DNA of 64,000 nt from CAZAQK01 sp046344715. GTDB lineage: Bacteria > Pseudomonadota > Alphaproteobacteria > Rickettsiales > SXRF01. The position numbers and the translations under genes were made by a program. The stretch covers positions 1 through 64,000 of the forward strand of contig JBKDKX010000010.1 in NCBI GenBank assembly GCA_046344715.1, given 5' to 3'. Below are positions 17,318-25,713 of the stretch, one piece after another; position 1 is the first letter of the stretch, and each line of letters begins with the position of its first letter. The notes below the pieces were generated by a model, which saw only the letters and a list, made by a program, of their open reading frames with translations, had not been told where the DNA came from and searched no databases.

Positions 17318-18991
17318 ATGCTGCATAAACATGCCCTGCCATTTTTAATTACGCTGCTAAGCCTCAGCTTTGGCAGCGCAGTATGGTTGGCATTCCGCGC
17401 CCCCATCTTCGTGGATGATGCACACTGGCTAATACAAAACAGCCGAGCACTTTACGACAATCTGCACATCATAAATCTGTACCCGCAATGCATCAGTAAC
17501 TTTGCTCAATCCGTGCCGTGGCCGCTACTGCCAGGGCGGATATTTGCGTCGTTATTCCACCCTGAAACCTTGATTGGCATACGTTATTTTGGGCTTATTA
17601 AATACCTGCTTTGCGTAGTTTTAGTAGCATCCGCCATCTGGCTACTCTTTGAGAAGCGGCCAGCTTTCTGGCTTATATTATGTGCCGTTGTTGTATTGCT
17701 AAGCTTGGGTTCACTACCGCTTATCATGACCATGAACCGGCCTGAATCATCCATCTTGATCGGTATGTGCCTGATGTTACTCATCCCATTAATGAGTGTA
17801 CGGCTTGCCACGCCATCAGGCCTGATATACGCAATTAGCATATATTTGTGTGTACTATCATGGCTTTTTTCCACGCACCCTAAAGTGCAGATACTTATAC
17901 CTGCAGCATTGCTAGCCACCAGCATGTTTTCCATCCAAGATCAACGCCGACGGATATTACTATTGGTAGCAGTTGGCTCAATCTGCATATCTAGCGTGAT
18001 GCTCTGGAAAAACCATAGTACCTGTCCCGATTACACAATGATTGAAACACGCCTGAGTTGGCACAGCGTTTTACCGCAAGACATCACCAATAAACCAGAT
18101 GCTGCAATCCGCCAGATTGCACAAAATATAAAAGAAACCTATACACATTTTGCTCCAGCAATCCAGACAACGAAGCGGTATATCGGCTTCTTCACTGTCA
18201 CCGGAACGACAGCCATTTATCAAAATGCATACACCGCTATCAATGCTATCAACGTAATACTTTTTTTATGTGTGCTGATACTGCTGGGCATCAGCATAGT
18301 TACGCGTTTGCGCTGGCATCATAGGAATAGCAACTGGAAACATACCTCATGGTTAATGCTTGCCTTAGCCATTATGCTGCCTGCCATGCTCGTTATCCTG
18401 ACCCTTAAGCATAGTCATGCAAAGGAAGGCGGGATGATTATAGGTACGTTATTGTTGGCATGCTCACTTTGCATCTGGTTGAATGGCTGGCATATTAAGT
18501 ATGCTGGCGTTGTAAGACACACTTTTATGGTTCTGATACCACTTGGCATTCTAAACCACGCACTCTTTTTCGATCAATGGAATACTCTGTTCCAACACAC
18601 TGCAAACCCTACGCTAACCAAGCATGGATATTTCGAAGCAGATAATCGCTTCCAGACTATTTTCGATTCTGTCGAACGTAATCAGGCGATAATAAAAGCA
18701 GCTACAGCGTGCAATATTAATGCAAGTAACGCCAAACATCTGGTTGTTGACGACTACACATACATGCCGTTTTACAAGACGTTCCAACCGTTTTATGGCC
18801 GCACACTTTTCTTATGGGGTGTTCCCAATAAAGATTATATAGGATTTTTATACAAAACGGGATCAGACGGCGTGGTAACATTGTGCTCGTCCCTGCCGAA
18901 GAGACTAAAACCCCTCGCGCTTGAAAACAATGGCATCTGCTGCATCAGTAAACAACGGTTACAACAACCGCTTATTCATAACACGCATTAA
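17318..18991 (+). CDS. Polytopic membrane protein, possibly GT-C glycosyltransferase-like
   Basis: Large membrane protein of about 557 aa with around ten hydrophobic helices. Near the N-terminus, after the first helix, is APIFVDDAHW, resembling the acidic first-loop motif of GT-C glycosyltransferases. The C-terminal 130 residues look periplasmic and contain paired Cys near the end (NGICCISKQR). I see no other family motif. ATG 17318 was preferred to a GTG two codons upstream; neither has a good Shine-Dalgarno. The GT-C assignment is an inference. Confidence 0.6.
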   Translation: MLHKHALPFLITLLSLSFGSAVWLAFRAPIFVDDAHWLIQNSRALYDNLHIINLYPQCISNFAQSVPWPLLPGRIFASLFHPETLIGIRYFGLIKYLLCVVLVASAIWLLFEKRPAFWLILCAVVVLLSLGSLPLIMTMNRPESSILIGMCLMLLIPLMSVRLATPSGLIYAISIYLCVLSWLFSTHPKVQILIPAALLATSMFSIQDQRRRILLLVAVGSICISSVMLWKNHSTCPDYTMIETRLSWHSVLPQDITNKPDAAIRQIAQNIKETYTHFAPAIQTTKRYIGFFTVTGTTAIYQNAYTAINAINVILFLCVLILLGISIVTRLRWHHRNSNWKHTSWLMLALAIMLPAMLVILTLKHSHAKEGGMIIGTLLLACSLCIWLNGWHIKYAGVVRHTFMVLIPLGILNHALFFDQWNTLFQHTANPTLTKHGYFEADNRFQTIFDSVERNQAIIKAATACNINASNAKHLVVDDYTYMPFYKTFQPFYGRTLFLWGVPNKDYIGFLYKTGSDGVVTLCSSLPKRLKPLALENNGICCISKQRLQQPLIHNTH

Positions 18992-19055
18992 TTGATTGAA
19001 TTCCAACTTCATTGCGTCTTAAATACATGAATATTTTAACATGTAGCAGGGACCC

Positions 19056-19991
19056 ATGGCACAGCAAAAAACAGTTACAGTACTTGGTGGCTCAGGATTC
19101 TTAGGAAAATACGTGGTGCGTGAGCTGGCGCGCTCGGGCTGGCGGGTGCTGGTGGTATGCCGCAAACCTGCCGCCGCCGCTGCCCTTAAAACCACAGGCG
19201 ATGTGGGACAAGTGGTAGCTGTCCGCGGCAATATATGTGACATAGCTTCTTTCGAATCTGCCCTTGCCCAGTCTGATGCGGTGGTCAACCTCACCGGCAT
19301 CCTGTTTGAATCTGGCAAGCAGAAATTCACCACCATCCATGCACAGGCACCGGAAAAGCTGGCACAGGCTGCAGCAGCGCTTGACATTAAACAATTTATC
19401 CATGTATCTGCTCTTGGCGTGGATAAGGCAAGCGGCTCTAAATATGCGCGTTCAAAAGTGCTGGGTGAAAAAGCCGTACTGGCTGCCATTCCAACCGCAA
19501 GCATACTGCGCCCCAGCGTGATTTTTGGGCCAGAAGATAATTTCATCAACCAGTTTGCCTGCATGGCAAGCTGCGCTCCTGCCCTGCCACTTATTGGCGG
19601 CGGAAAAACACGCTTTCAGCCCGTCTATGTGGCAGATGTGGCAAGCGCAGTGGGTGCCTGCCTGAATCGTACTGATGCGCAGGGGCAGATTTATGAACTG
19701 GGTGGCCCACAGATTTATACCTTCAAGGAAATATTGGAAATGATCATGCGACTCACCGGCAAACACCGCAAGCTGGTGAATGTGCCGTTTGGTATGGCAG
19801 GTGTTGTGGGGACATTCGGGGAATTGCTGCCGCGCCCACCACTCACGCGCGATCAGGTGCAGCTTCTGAAGCATGATAATGTGGTAAGCCCAAACACTAA
19901 AGGGTTTGCAGCACTGGGCATCAGCCCTGCATCCATGGATGTGATTGTGCCTGATTACCTCGAACGCTTCAAAGTAAAGGCTGCGGCATGA
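19056..19991 (+). CDS. NDUFA9-like NAD(P)-binding epimerase-family protein
   Basis: Atypical SDR related to the complex I accessory subunit NDUFA9 (39 kDa). The Rossmann motif GGSGFLG is at about residues 11-17 (VTVLGGSGFLGKYVVREL). Further conserved stretches are VVNLTGILFE, HVSALGVDK, SILRPSVIFGPEDNFINQFA and VYELGGPQIYTFKEIL-like sequence. It is 311 aa. In alphaproteobacteria such genes often neighbour GST and queG, as here. The exact substrate is unknown. Confidence 0.88.
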   Translation: MAQQKTVTVLGGSGFLGKYVVRELARSGWRVLVVCRKPAAAAALKTTGDVGQVVAVRGNICDIASFESALAQSDAVVNLTGILFESGKQKFTTIHAQAPEKLAQAAAALDIKQFIHVSALGVDKASGSKYARSKVLGEKAVLAAIPTASILRPSVIFGPEDNFINQFACMASCAPALPLIGGGKTRFQPVYVADVASAVGACLNRTDAQGQIYELGGPQIYTFKEILEMIMRLTGKHRKLVNVPFGMAGVVGTFGELLPRPPLTRDQVQLLKHDNVVSPNTKGFAALGISPASMDVIVPDYLERFKVKAAA

Positions 19992-20560
19992 AGTATCTGC
20001 TTGCAGCAATGTTAGTATTGATAGCAAGCGCGGCACACACCCAGCAAATCCGTGATATGTCACTCACGCCAGACGAAAGCCTGCGCCAGCCGGATGTTTC
20101 CAACTCAGACACACAACCGCTGGGCGGCACATGGTCGAACAACTTTGGAATCAACAATGAAGGTGCAGGCCACATACAAAATTTCCAGTCTGGCAACATG
20201 GCCTATGAAGGCCAGCAAACACGTTATTTTATGGAAAGCTATTGCAACCAGAATAACAACCCCCTCATTCGCTCACAGCAACTTTCAAACATGACTGGTT
20301 GTATCGAGGATATAAAAGCAAAAGCCTGCGATGCTTTCCGCCGCCTTCCGGAAGATGCAAAAACCAGCGTGGATGGTGCAACAGAATGCATTTTCAGCAT
20401 GGAAGATACGCCCTACACCGAAACCAAAGCCTGCGGACAATTTGAGAGAGGCCAGCTGGCACTGGTAAAAAAATATTGGGGTAGCCCTGATGTCGCTTAT
20501 GCGATATTATTCATACCAGATATGGTATCAAGCCCGCATATGTTCTGTAATCGCAGGTGA
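19988..20560 (+). CDS. Secreted protein of unknown function
   Basis: Not recognised. It is 190 aa with a signal peptide (KYLLAAMLVLIASAAHTQQI). The mature part has six Cys (ESYCNQ, TGCIED, AKACDAF, ATECIFS, KACGQF, MFCNRR), suggesting three disulfides in a periplasmic protein. The ATG overlaps the stop of the NDUFA9-like gene (ATGA), and the GST follows within a few bases, so it belongs to that operon. Confidence 0.75.
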   Translation: MKYLLAAMLVLIASAAHTQQIRDMSLTPDESLRQPDVSNSDTQPLGGTWSNNFGINNEGAGHIQNFQSGNMAYEGQQTRYFMESYCNQNNNPLIRSQQLSNMTGCIEDIKAKACDAFRRLPEDAKTSVDGATECIFSMEDTPYTETKACGQFERGQLALVKKYWGSPDVAYAILFIPDMVSSPHMFCNRR

Positions 20561-20562
20561 TA

Positions 20563-21231
20563 ATGAGACAATTGTACCACACACCACTATCCCCGTTCTG
20601 CCGCAAAGTGCGGATGCTTCTTAAGGAAAAAAACCTTGAATTTGATCTGGTGCAGGAAAACCCGTGGGACAGAAGCCTTGATTTATTCGCGCTGAACCCC
20701 GCCGGTGAAGTGCCAGTGCTGATGGAAGAAAACGGCGTGGTGATTTCCGGCAGTTACGCCATCTGCGAATATCTGGAAGATATTTATCCTGATTCCGCCA
20801 TGATTGGCAAAACCTCGCTTGAGCGCGCCGAAGTGCGCAGGCTGATTGACTGGTTTGATCATAAATTTGATTTTGAAGTAACGCAAAATGTGCTGTTTGA
20901 AAAAGTGTTCAAACATTATTTCCAGTGTGGCGAGCCAAATTCTGCGGCCATACGCTGCGGCAAACAGAATATGCTTTATCATCTGGATTATATTGGCTAC
21001 CTCGCAGGTGAGCGCTACTTCTTGACCGGCGAAAACCTTACGCTGGCAGATTTAGCGGCAGCCTCACATTTATCGGCGCTGGATTATCTGGGTGATGTGC
21101 CATGGGAGCATAACCCGTCAGCAGCACGCTGGTACGCGCTGATGAAATCCCGCCCCTCCATGCGTTGCATATTGGGTGAGCGCGTGCGCGGCGTGCGCCC
21201 CCCTGCTTATTACGATAATCCTGATTTTTAG
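20563..21231 (+). CDS. Glutathione S-transferase family protein
   Basis: Cytoplasmic GST. An N-terminal thioredoxin-like domain contains SPFCRKVRMLLKEK, with Cys in the active-site position, then NPAGEVPVL and the glutathione-binding SGSYAICEYLED. A helical C-terminal domain contains LTLADLAAASHLSALDYLG. It is 222 aa. I used ATG 20563 rather than the in-frame GTG 20557, which overlaps the previous stop; both are possible. It precedes queG in a conserved neighbourhood. Confidence 0.87.
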   Translation: MRQLYHTPLSPFCRKVRMLLKEKNLEFDLVQENPWDRSLDLFALNPAGEVPVLMEENGVVISGSYAICEYLEDIYPDSAMIGKTSLERAEVRRLIDWFDHKFDFEVTQNVLFEKVFKHYFQCGEPNSAAIRCGKQNMLYHLDYIGYLAGERYFLTGENLTLADLAAASHLSALDYLGDVPWEHNPSAARWYALMKSRPSMRCILGERVRGVRPPAYYDNPDF

Positions 21232-21243
21232 CGGATATAAGGT

Positions 21244-21300
21244 TGTCACTCCCGCGAAAGCGGGAGTCTTAAGTAAGATTCCTGCTTCCGCAGGAAAGAC
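21244..21300. repeat. CCCGCGAAAGCGGG palindromic element
   Basis: Two short hairpins: CTCCCGC-GAAA-GCGGGAG, then CCTGC-TTCC-GCAGG, within TGTCAC...AAGACTA ends. It belongs to the same family as the elements at 30114-30175 and flanking the GIY-YIG gene at 32160, though with slightly diverged arms. It lies between the GST gene and queG. Confidence 0.85.
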
Positions 21301-21330
21301 TATAAAATATCAACCTACTAGATTTAGAAA

Positions 21331-22389
21331 ATGATTCCATCTGCCAATTCCCAATCTGCTATCTGCCAACTGCTATCTGCTAAAGCCAAGGCCCTTGGCT
21401 TTGACACTGTAGGCTTCTGCCATCCATCCGCTATTATTGAGGCTGGACAGGCTTTGCATGAATTCCTTGCCCGTGGGCATCATGGTGAAATGTATTGGCT
21501 TTCAGAACATGCCGACCGCAGGAGTAATCCGGAAGTATTATGGCCAGAGGCAAAAAGCGTCATTGTGGTGGGGCATAATTATGCACCTGCTGAAAATCCC
21601 CTGCCCCGTCTTGAGCAAAAAACCATCGGCAATATTTCCTGCTACGCACAGAACAAAGATTATCATGATGTGATGAAAAAAAAGCTGCGGCAGCTGGCGC
21701 GGGAGATCGCCACCACACATAGCTGTGATGTGAAATTATTCGTAGATACCGCACCGGTAATGGAAAAACCTTTAGCACAAGCCGCAGGCATTGGCTGGCA
21801 GGGGAAACATACCTGCCTTGTTTCCCGTGAGTTTGGCTCATGGCTTTTTATCGGCAGTATTTTTACGACGCTGGAATTGCCCGCAGATGCAAAAGAGTCT
21901 GACCATTGCGGCACCTGCACCAAATGCCTCGATATTTGCCCTACACAAGCCTTCACCGCCCCGCGTGAGCTGGATGCGCGCCGCTGCATCTCATACCTCA
22001 CCATCGAGCATAAAGGCCAGATACCGCTGGAATTCCGCAAAGCCATCGGCAACCGGATTTATGGATGCGATGATTGCCTTGCCATCTGCCCATGGAATAA
22101 ATTTGCGCAAACGGCTGCGGAAACGGCCTACCATCCGCGTGAATCCCTGAAAGCACCGCTGCTTAAAGACCTTGTTAAGCTGGATGATGCGGCATTCCGC
22201 CAGATGTTTTCTGGTTCACCCATCAAACGCATTGGCCGCGACCGCTTCATCCGCAATGTGCTGGTCGCCATCGGCAATAGCGACGATGCATCGCTTGTGG
22301 AGCATACAAAACCATTACTTCAGGATAATTCACCCTTAGTTGCCGAAATGGCTGCATGGGCACTTGGCGAACTCAGCAAAACCGCATAG
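21331..22389 (+). CDS. queG: Epoxyqueuosine reductase
   Basis: Cobalamin-dependent Fe-S enzyme converting epoxyqueuosine to queuosine in tRNA. A QueG N-terminal domain leads to two ferredoxin-type clusters, CGTCTKCLDICP (about 193-204) and CGCDDCLAICP (about 248-258), plus the extra Cys that makes up two [4Fe-4S] sites. The C-terminus shows a HEAT-like repeat. It is 352 aa, usual for the short class. No other queuosine gene is in the window. Confidence 0.95.
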   Translation: MIPSANSQSAICQLLSAKAKALGFDTVGFCHPSAIIEAGQALHEFLARGHHGEMYWLSEHADRRSNPEVLWPEAKSVIVVGHNYAPAENPLPRLEQKTIGNISCYAQNKDYHDVMKKKLRQLAREIATTHSCDVKLFVDTAPVMEKPLAQAAGIGWQGKHTCLVSREFGSWLFIGSIFTTLELPADAKESDHCGTCTKCLDICPTQAFTAPRELDARRCISYLTIEHKGQIPLEFRKAIGNRIYGCDDCLAICPWNKFAQTAAETAYHPRESLKAPLLKDLVKLDDAAFRQMFSGSPIKRIGRDRFIRNVLVAIGNSDDASLVEHTKPLLQDNSPLVAEMAAWALGELSKTA

Positions 22390-22420
22390 AATATTTATAA
22401 ATATTGTATAGGATGGTTAT

Positions 22421-22678
22421 ATGGCCGAAGTTGTTATCTATAGCAAAGATTACTGCCCTTACTGCGTGAAAGCAAAAAACCTGCTCAAGCAGAAAGGCCA
22501 AATATTCCGTGAAATCGACATCACTCACGATGAAAAATTGCAGCAGGAAGTAGTAACGCGCTCCGGTGGACGCAGAACCGTGCCGCAGATTTTTGTCGGT
22601 GATACGCATGTGGGTGGATTTGATGATCTGGCGGCACTCGACAAGGCCGGAAAGCTGGATGCACTACTCAAGATGTAG
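22421..22678 (+). CDS. grxC: Glutaredoxin 3
   Basis: Dithiol glutaredoxin reducing disulfides with glutathione. The active site CPYC is at about residues 12-15 (YSKDYCPYCVKAKNLL). TVPQIFVGDTHVGGFDDL holds the cis-Pro and the glutathione-binding GG. It is 85 aa. AGGA lies 7 nt upstream of the ATG. Confidence 0.95.
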   Translation: MAEVVIYSKDYCPYCVKAKNLLKQKGQIFREIDITHDEKLQQEVVTRSGGRRTVPQIFVGDTHVGGFDDLAALDKAGKLDALLKM

Positions 22679-22857
22679 TAGTTGACGTTGCAAAAAATCT
22701 TCGTTGTATTTTTACAACAACACTAAGTTTTCTAACATTTACTTATAGCACCACCACATATAGTTAGTGCAAAAAGATGAATTTTCTGTAAACACTAGGG
22801 AAACTTTTAAGAAAAAATTTATCATCCATCGCACGGGTTTCTAGTAACACACTGGGA

Positions 22858-24237
22858 ATGGGGAATAAAAGGGTGTATTATTGGCAATTCTGGGCTGAGT
22901 ATTGTAAGAACATGTCCGACATCGCGCTCGGCAGTTCACATTCAAAATCAACAGCTAGTGTCTCATCAGTGCCTGAGGCCAGCGAACCGGCACCGCAAAC
23001 TGTCGCGCAAAAACCCGAAGTAGTAGAGGAACAAACCGTGGTTCGCGAAGTTGTTCATCAGGTGATTATTGAAGACAATGTCAGTAATGATTATTTTTCC
23101 CCCAAAGAAAAATACGAATATCTAAGTGAATACGGCACGCAGATACTTGCTATGCTGAGCGCACAGAGTGGCTGCACCTACCTATCTAAAAACTTTGAAG
23201 CACTTACCGGCAACCTGCCGGAGGATTGCGTAAATCAAGGATTTTACAATATCCTGCAAAAGGATTATCACGAACGCTTAAATGACCTGCTTGAGCTGGT
23301 CACCCATGAAAATAAATCGCACACGCTGCACTGCAAGCTGAAACATGGCAATGATGAGTTCCAGTGGTATTCTCTTACGATACACCCTGCGAAACAGAAA
23401 GATGCGGGAAATTGCGTGTGCATTCTGGAAAATATCCACGAAAGCGTGCAAGCGCAATCCACGCTGCAAAAAGCTAAAATGGAGGCAGAACTTGCACTGG
23501 GTGCACGCTCTGAGTTCCTCAATAATATGAGCCATGACCTACGTACACCGCTGAATGCGGTTATTGGCTTTGCACAGATTATCGAAACGCAGATGTTCGG
23601 ACAGGTGAACCCACAATATCTGGAATATGCCAAACATATTCAGGAAAGCGGTTATGACCTGCTAGCGAAGGTAGAAGATTTACTGGAAGTGGCGAACATT
23701 GATTCCGGCCGGATCCAGCTTGATAAATCAGATACCAATCTCAGTGAATTGCTCAAACATGCCATTGCTTCACAGGCGCACCATGCCGCAAATTCTGATA
23801 TTTTTATTGAATATGCCCCGCCATCCTGCGGCGATATATTGCTGCATGTGGATCGCACTAAATTTCAACATATCATTGGGCATTTGCTCGCCAACGCTAT
23901 CAAATTCAGCCATCGCGGCAGCAAGGTAACCATTGAGGCTGATATTGATGAACAGAATCATTTTATCTTGCGCGTGTGCGACCATGGCATTGGCATCAAC
24001 GCGTCCAAACTGGAAGGTATCGTAAACGCCCTGCAGCAAAGCAACTGCTGGAGCATCGGGAATACTGGAAATGTTGGCCTTGGCCTTGCACTGACCCGTG
24101 AGTTTGTGGCACTGCATGGCGGTGAAATTTCCATTCACAGCGAAGTAGGCGATGGTACTACCGTAGAACTACGCCTGCCGGAAGATTGCCTGAGAATGCC
24201 TGTAAACCGCCTACCGTTTTACGCAGTTGCAGGCTAG
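22858..24237 (+). CDS. Soluble PAS-containing sensor histidine kinase
   Basis: Cytoplasmic histidine kinase without membrane helices. A low-complexity N-terminus (about 1-75) is followed by a PAS-like domain (about 85-195), a HisKA domain with phospho-His near residue 226 (NNMSHDLRTPLNAVIGFAQI), and HATPase_c with N-box HLLANAIKFS, G1 DHGIGI and G2 GNVGLGLALTREFVALHGG. It is 459 aa. No response regulator is adjacent, so its partner is unknown. An ATG at 22912 (MSDIALGSS) is an alternative start. Confidence 0.9.
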   Translation: MGNKRVYYWQFWAEYCKNMSDIALGSSHSKSTASVSSVPEASEPAPQTVAQKPEVVEEQTVVREVVHQVIIEDNVSNDYFSPKEKYEYLSEYGTQILAMLSAQSGCTYLSKNFEALTGNLPEDCVNQGFYNILQKDYHERLNDLLELVTHENKSHTLHCKLKHGNDEFQWYSLTIHPAKQKDAGNCVCILENIHESVQAQSTLQKAKMEAELALGARSEFLNNMSHDLRTPLNAVIGFAQIIETQMFGQVNPQYLEYAKHIQESGYDLLAKVEDLLEVANIDSGRIQLDKSDTNLSELLKHAIASQAHHAANSDIFIEYAPPSCGDILLHVDRTKFQHIIGHLLANAIKFSHRGSKVTIEADIDEQNHFILRVCDHGIGINASKLEGIVNALQQSNCWSIGNTGNVGLGLALTREFVALHGGEISIHSEVGDGTTVELRLPEDCLRMPVNRLPFYAVAG

Positions 24238-24244
24238 GCCAGCC

Positions 24245-24261
24245 GCCGCTATGATAGCGGC
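24245..24261 (+). promoter_or_regulatory. Hairpin abutting the COQ9 start codon
   Basis: Near-perfect palindrome GCCGCTATGATAGCGGC ends on the base before the COQ9 ATG and replaces a Shine-Dalgarno. It could hold the start region in structure, or simply be a remnant of a repeat. Confidence 0.4.
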
Positions 24262-24861
24262 ATGGACAAACAACAAGCTGCTAAAGATATTATAACTGCT
24301 GCCCTGCCCCATGTCGTATTCGATGGCTGGAATCAGGCAACTTTGCATAAAGCCGCGCAAGACGCAGGCTATAAAAAAACCGATGTTATTCGTGTATTCC
24401 CGCAAGGCGCAGTAGATGCCGTAGACGTATTTTTGCATTTGAGTGATGAGGCAATGGCAGAAGCACTCTCGCACTATCATCTGGAAGGCATGAAAATCCG
24501 CGAAAAGATTACACTCGCTGTAAAATTACGTATTGAAGTACATATGCAGCACCGCGAGGCGGTGCGCAGAACCATAGGCTTTCTTGCCCTGCCACATTAT
24601 TCATGGCTCAGCCTGAAGGCACTGCACCGCACGGTGGATAACATCTGGTACGCCATTGGTGACGCTTCCACTGATTTCAATTTTTACACCAAGCGCATGA
24701 CGCTGGCCGGTGTCTATACCTCCACCCTGCTATGCTGGCTGGATGATAAATCTCCTGGTCATGAGCAAACCTGGCAATTCTTAGACAGGCGCATTGCCGA
24801 CGTGATGGTGATTGAAAAACTGAAACAGAAAGTCCGCGGATTATTCAGTCGCGTGGCGTAA
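24262..24861 (+). CDS. COQ9-family ubiquinone biosynthesis protein
   Basis: Helical lipid-binding protein of the COQ9 family, which in mitochondria presents ubiquinone precursors to COQ7. The fold resembles TetR, with an N-terminal three-helix region (about 1-60). The conserved C-terminal block includes DWYAIGD-like WYAIGDASTDFNFYTKR and LAGVYTSTLLCWLDD. It is 199 aa. The 3' end overlaps the convergent pilin-like gene by 21 bp. This family is typical of alphaproteobacteria and mitochondria. Confidence 0.88.
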   Translation: MDKQQAAKDIITAALPHVVFDGWNQATLHKAAQDAGYKKTDVIRVFPQGAVDAVDVFLHLSDEAMAEALSHYHLEGMKIREKITLAVKLRIEVHMQHREAVRRTIGFLALPHYSWLSLKALHRTVDNIWYAIGDASTDFNFYTKRMTLAGVYTSTLLCWLDDKSPGHEQTWQFLDRRIADVMVIEKLKQKVRGLFSRVA

Positions 24862-25647
24862 ACTGCGGCGCGTACCATATACCACAATGTCATCAAACGT
24901 ATCGGTTGAATCGGCTGTATCGGTAGTATACGGCCCCTGAACAAATGAACCATATAACGTGTAAACCGCAGATGCGTTACACCCGCAATTCTGCTGTTCA
25001 TAGGTATTGCTGGAAGACGCGTTAACACGCGCAGTGCCATAACGCGTAAACGCCCCATGCCCGTTTGGCCCATGACTTACAATGGCATATAGTGCATTAC
25101 TTGTAATAGTGTTTCCATTGCCATCAGCTATTGGAACAGTCCCAGGATCTGAATCTACCGCAAAAAGATGGAATCCGGTAATATTCATTGCACTGGTAAA
25201 ATTTTGATCAACAGCATAAGTGAACCGCCTGCCCCAGCCATCGAAGGCATATTCATCAGGCAGTTTTAATGTACGCACAGGGACACCACCTACCCAAACA
25301 TCAGGCCCCATATCGCCATTGTAATTTGGATCCGTTGTTCCAGCATCACACGGCGTTGTTAAATTCCCACGCCCAAATGCCGTATTTGTCACTGCAAGCG
25401 TTATATCCGATGGACAGGGAATCGCGCCAAATGCGCGGCGGTAATCGAGCAATGCTTTCTGAATAGCCTGCATACGTTGCGTGGTGGTATCGCGCTGAGC
25501 TTTTTCTACCGATAAACCAAGATAAGCAACCCCCACACCAATAATGGTAGAAATAATAATCAGCACCACGCTGATTTCGAGGAGTGAGAAGCCAAGCCCC
25601 GCCGAATGGCGGGGTCTGGTTAGTTTTCTGATGGAACCAAACAACAT
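24841..25647 (-). CDS. Prepilin-type (type II secretion/pseudopilin-like) protein
   Basis: The N-terminal GFSLLEISVVLIIIS is a classic prepilin peptidase site, with cleavage after Gly19 and Glu at mature position 5, followed by a hydrophobic helix. The remainder (about 50-268) is a Gly/Asn/Thr-rich extracellular domain with two Cys near the end (QQNCGCNAS). Part of the leader, residues 10-19, is encoded by one arm of a 30-bp inverted repeat whose other arm lies upstream of the gene. No assembly genes are adjacent. It is 268 aa. Confidence 0.8.
   Translation of the reverse strand: MLFGSIRKLTRPRHSAGLGFSLLEISVVLIIISTIIGVGVAYLGLSVEKAQRDTTTQRMQAIQKALLDYRRAFGAIPCPSDITLAVTNTAFGRGNLTTPCDAGTTDPNYNGDMGPDVWVGGVPVRTLKLPDEYAFDGWGRRFTYAVDQNFTSAMNITGFHLFAVDSDPGTVPIADGNGNTITSNALYAIVSHGPNGHGAFTRYGTARVNASSSNTYEQQNCGCNASAVYTLYGSFVQGPYTTDTADSTDTFDDIVVYGTRRSLRHATE
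25591..25620. repeat. 30-bp inverted repeat, arm inside prepilin leader
   Basis: Contains the palindrome CCCCGCCGAATGGCGGGG plus flanks. It is the exact reverse complement of 25679-25708. On the minus strand it encodes leader residues TRPRHSAGLG of the pilin-like protein. Confidence 0.95.
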
Positions 25648-25678
25648 CTTTCAGTCATAGCACATTTTTCCGTAAAGA

Positions 25679-25708
25679 ACCAGACCCCGCCATTCGGCGG
25701 GGCTTGGC
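25679..25708. repeat. 30-bp inverted repeat, arm between lpd and pilin-like gene
   Basis: Exact reverse complement of 25591-25620, 58 bp away, located just past the lpd stop. The GC-rich palindrome might also terminate transcription from lpd. A degenerate third copy lies at 52722-52740. Confidence 0.95.
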
Positions 25709-25713
25709 ACGAA

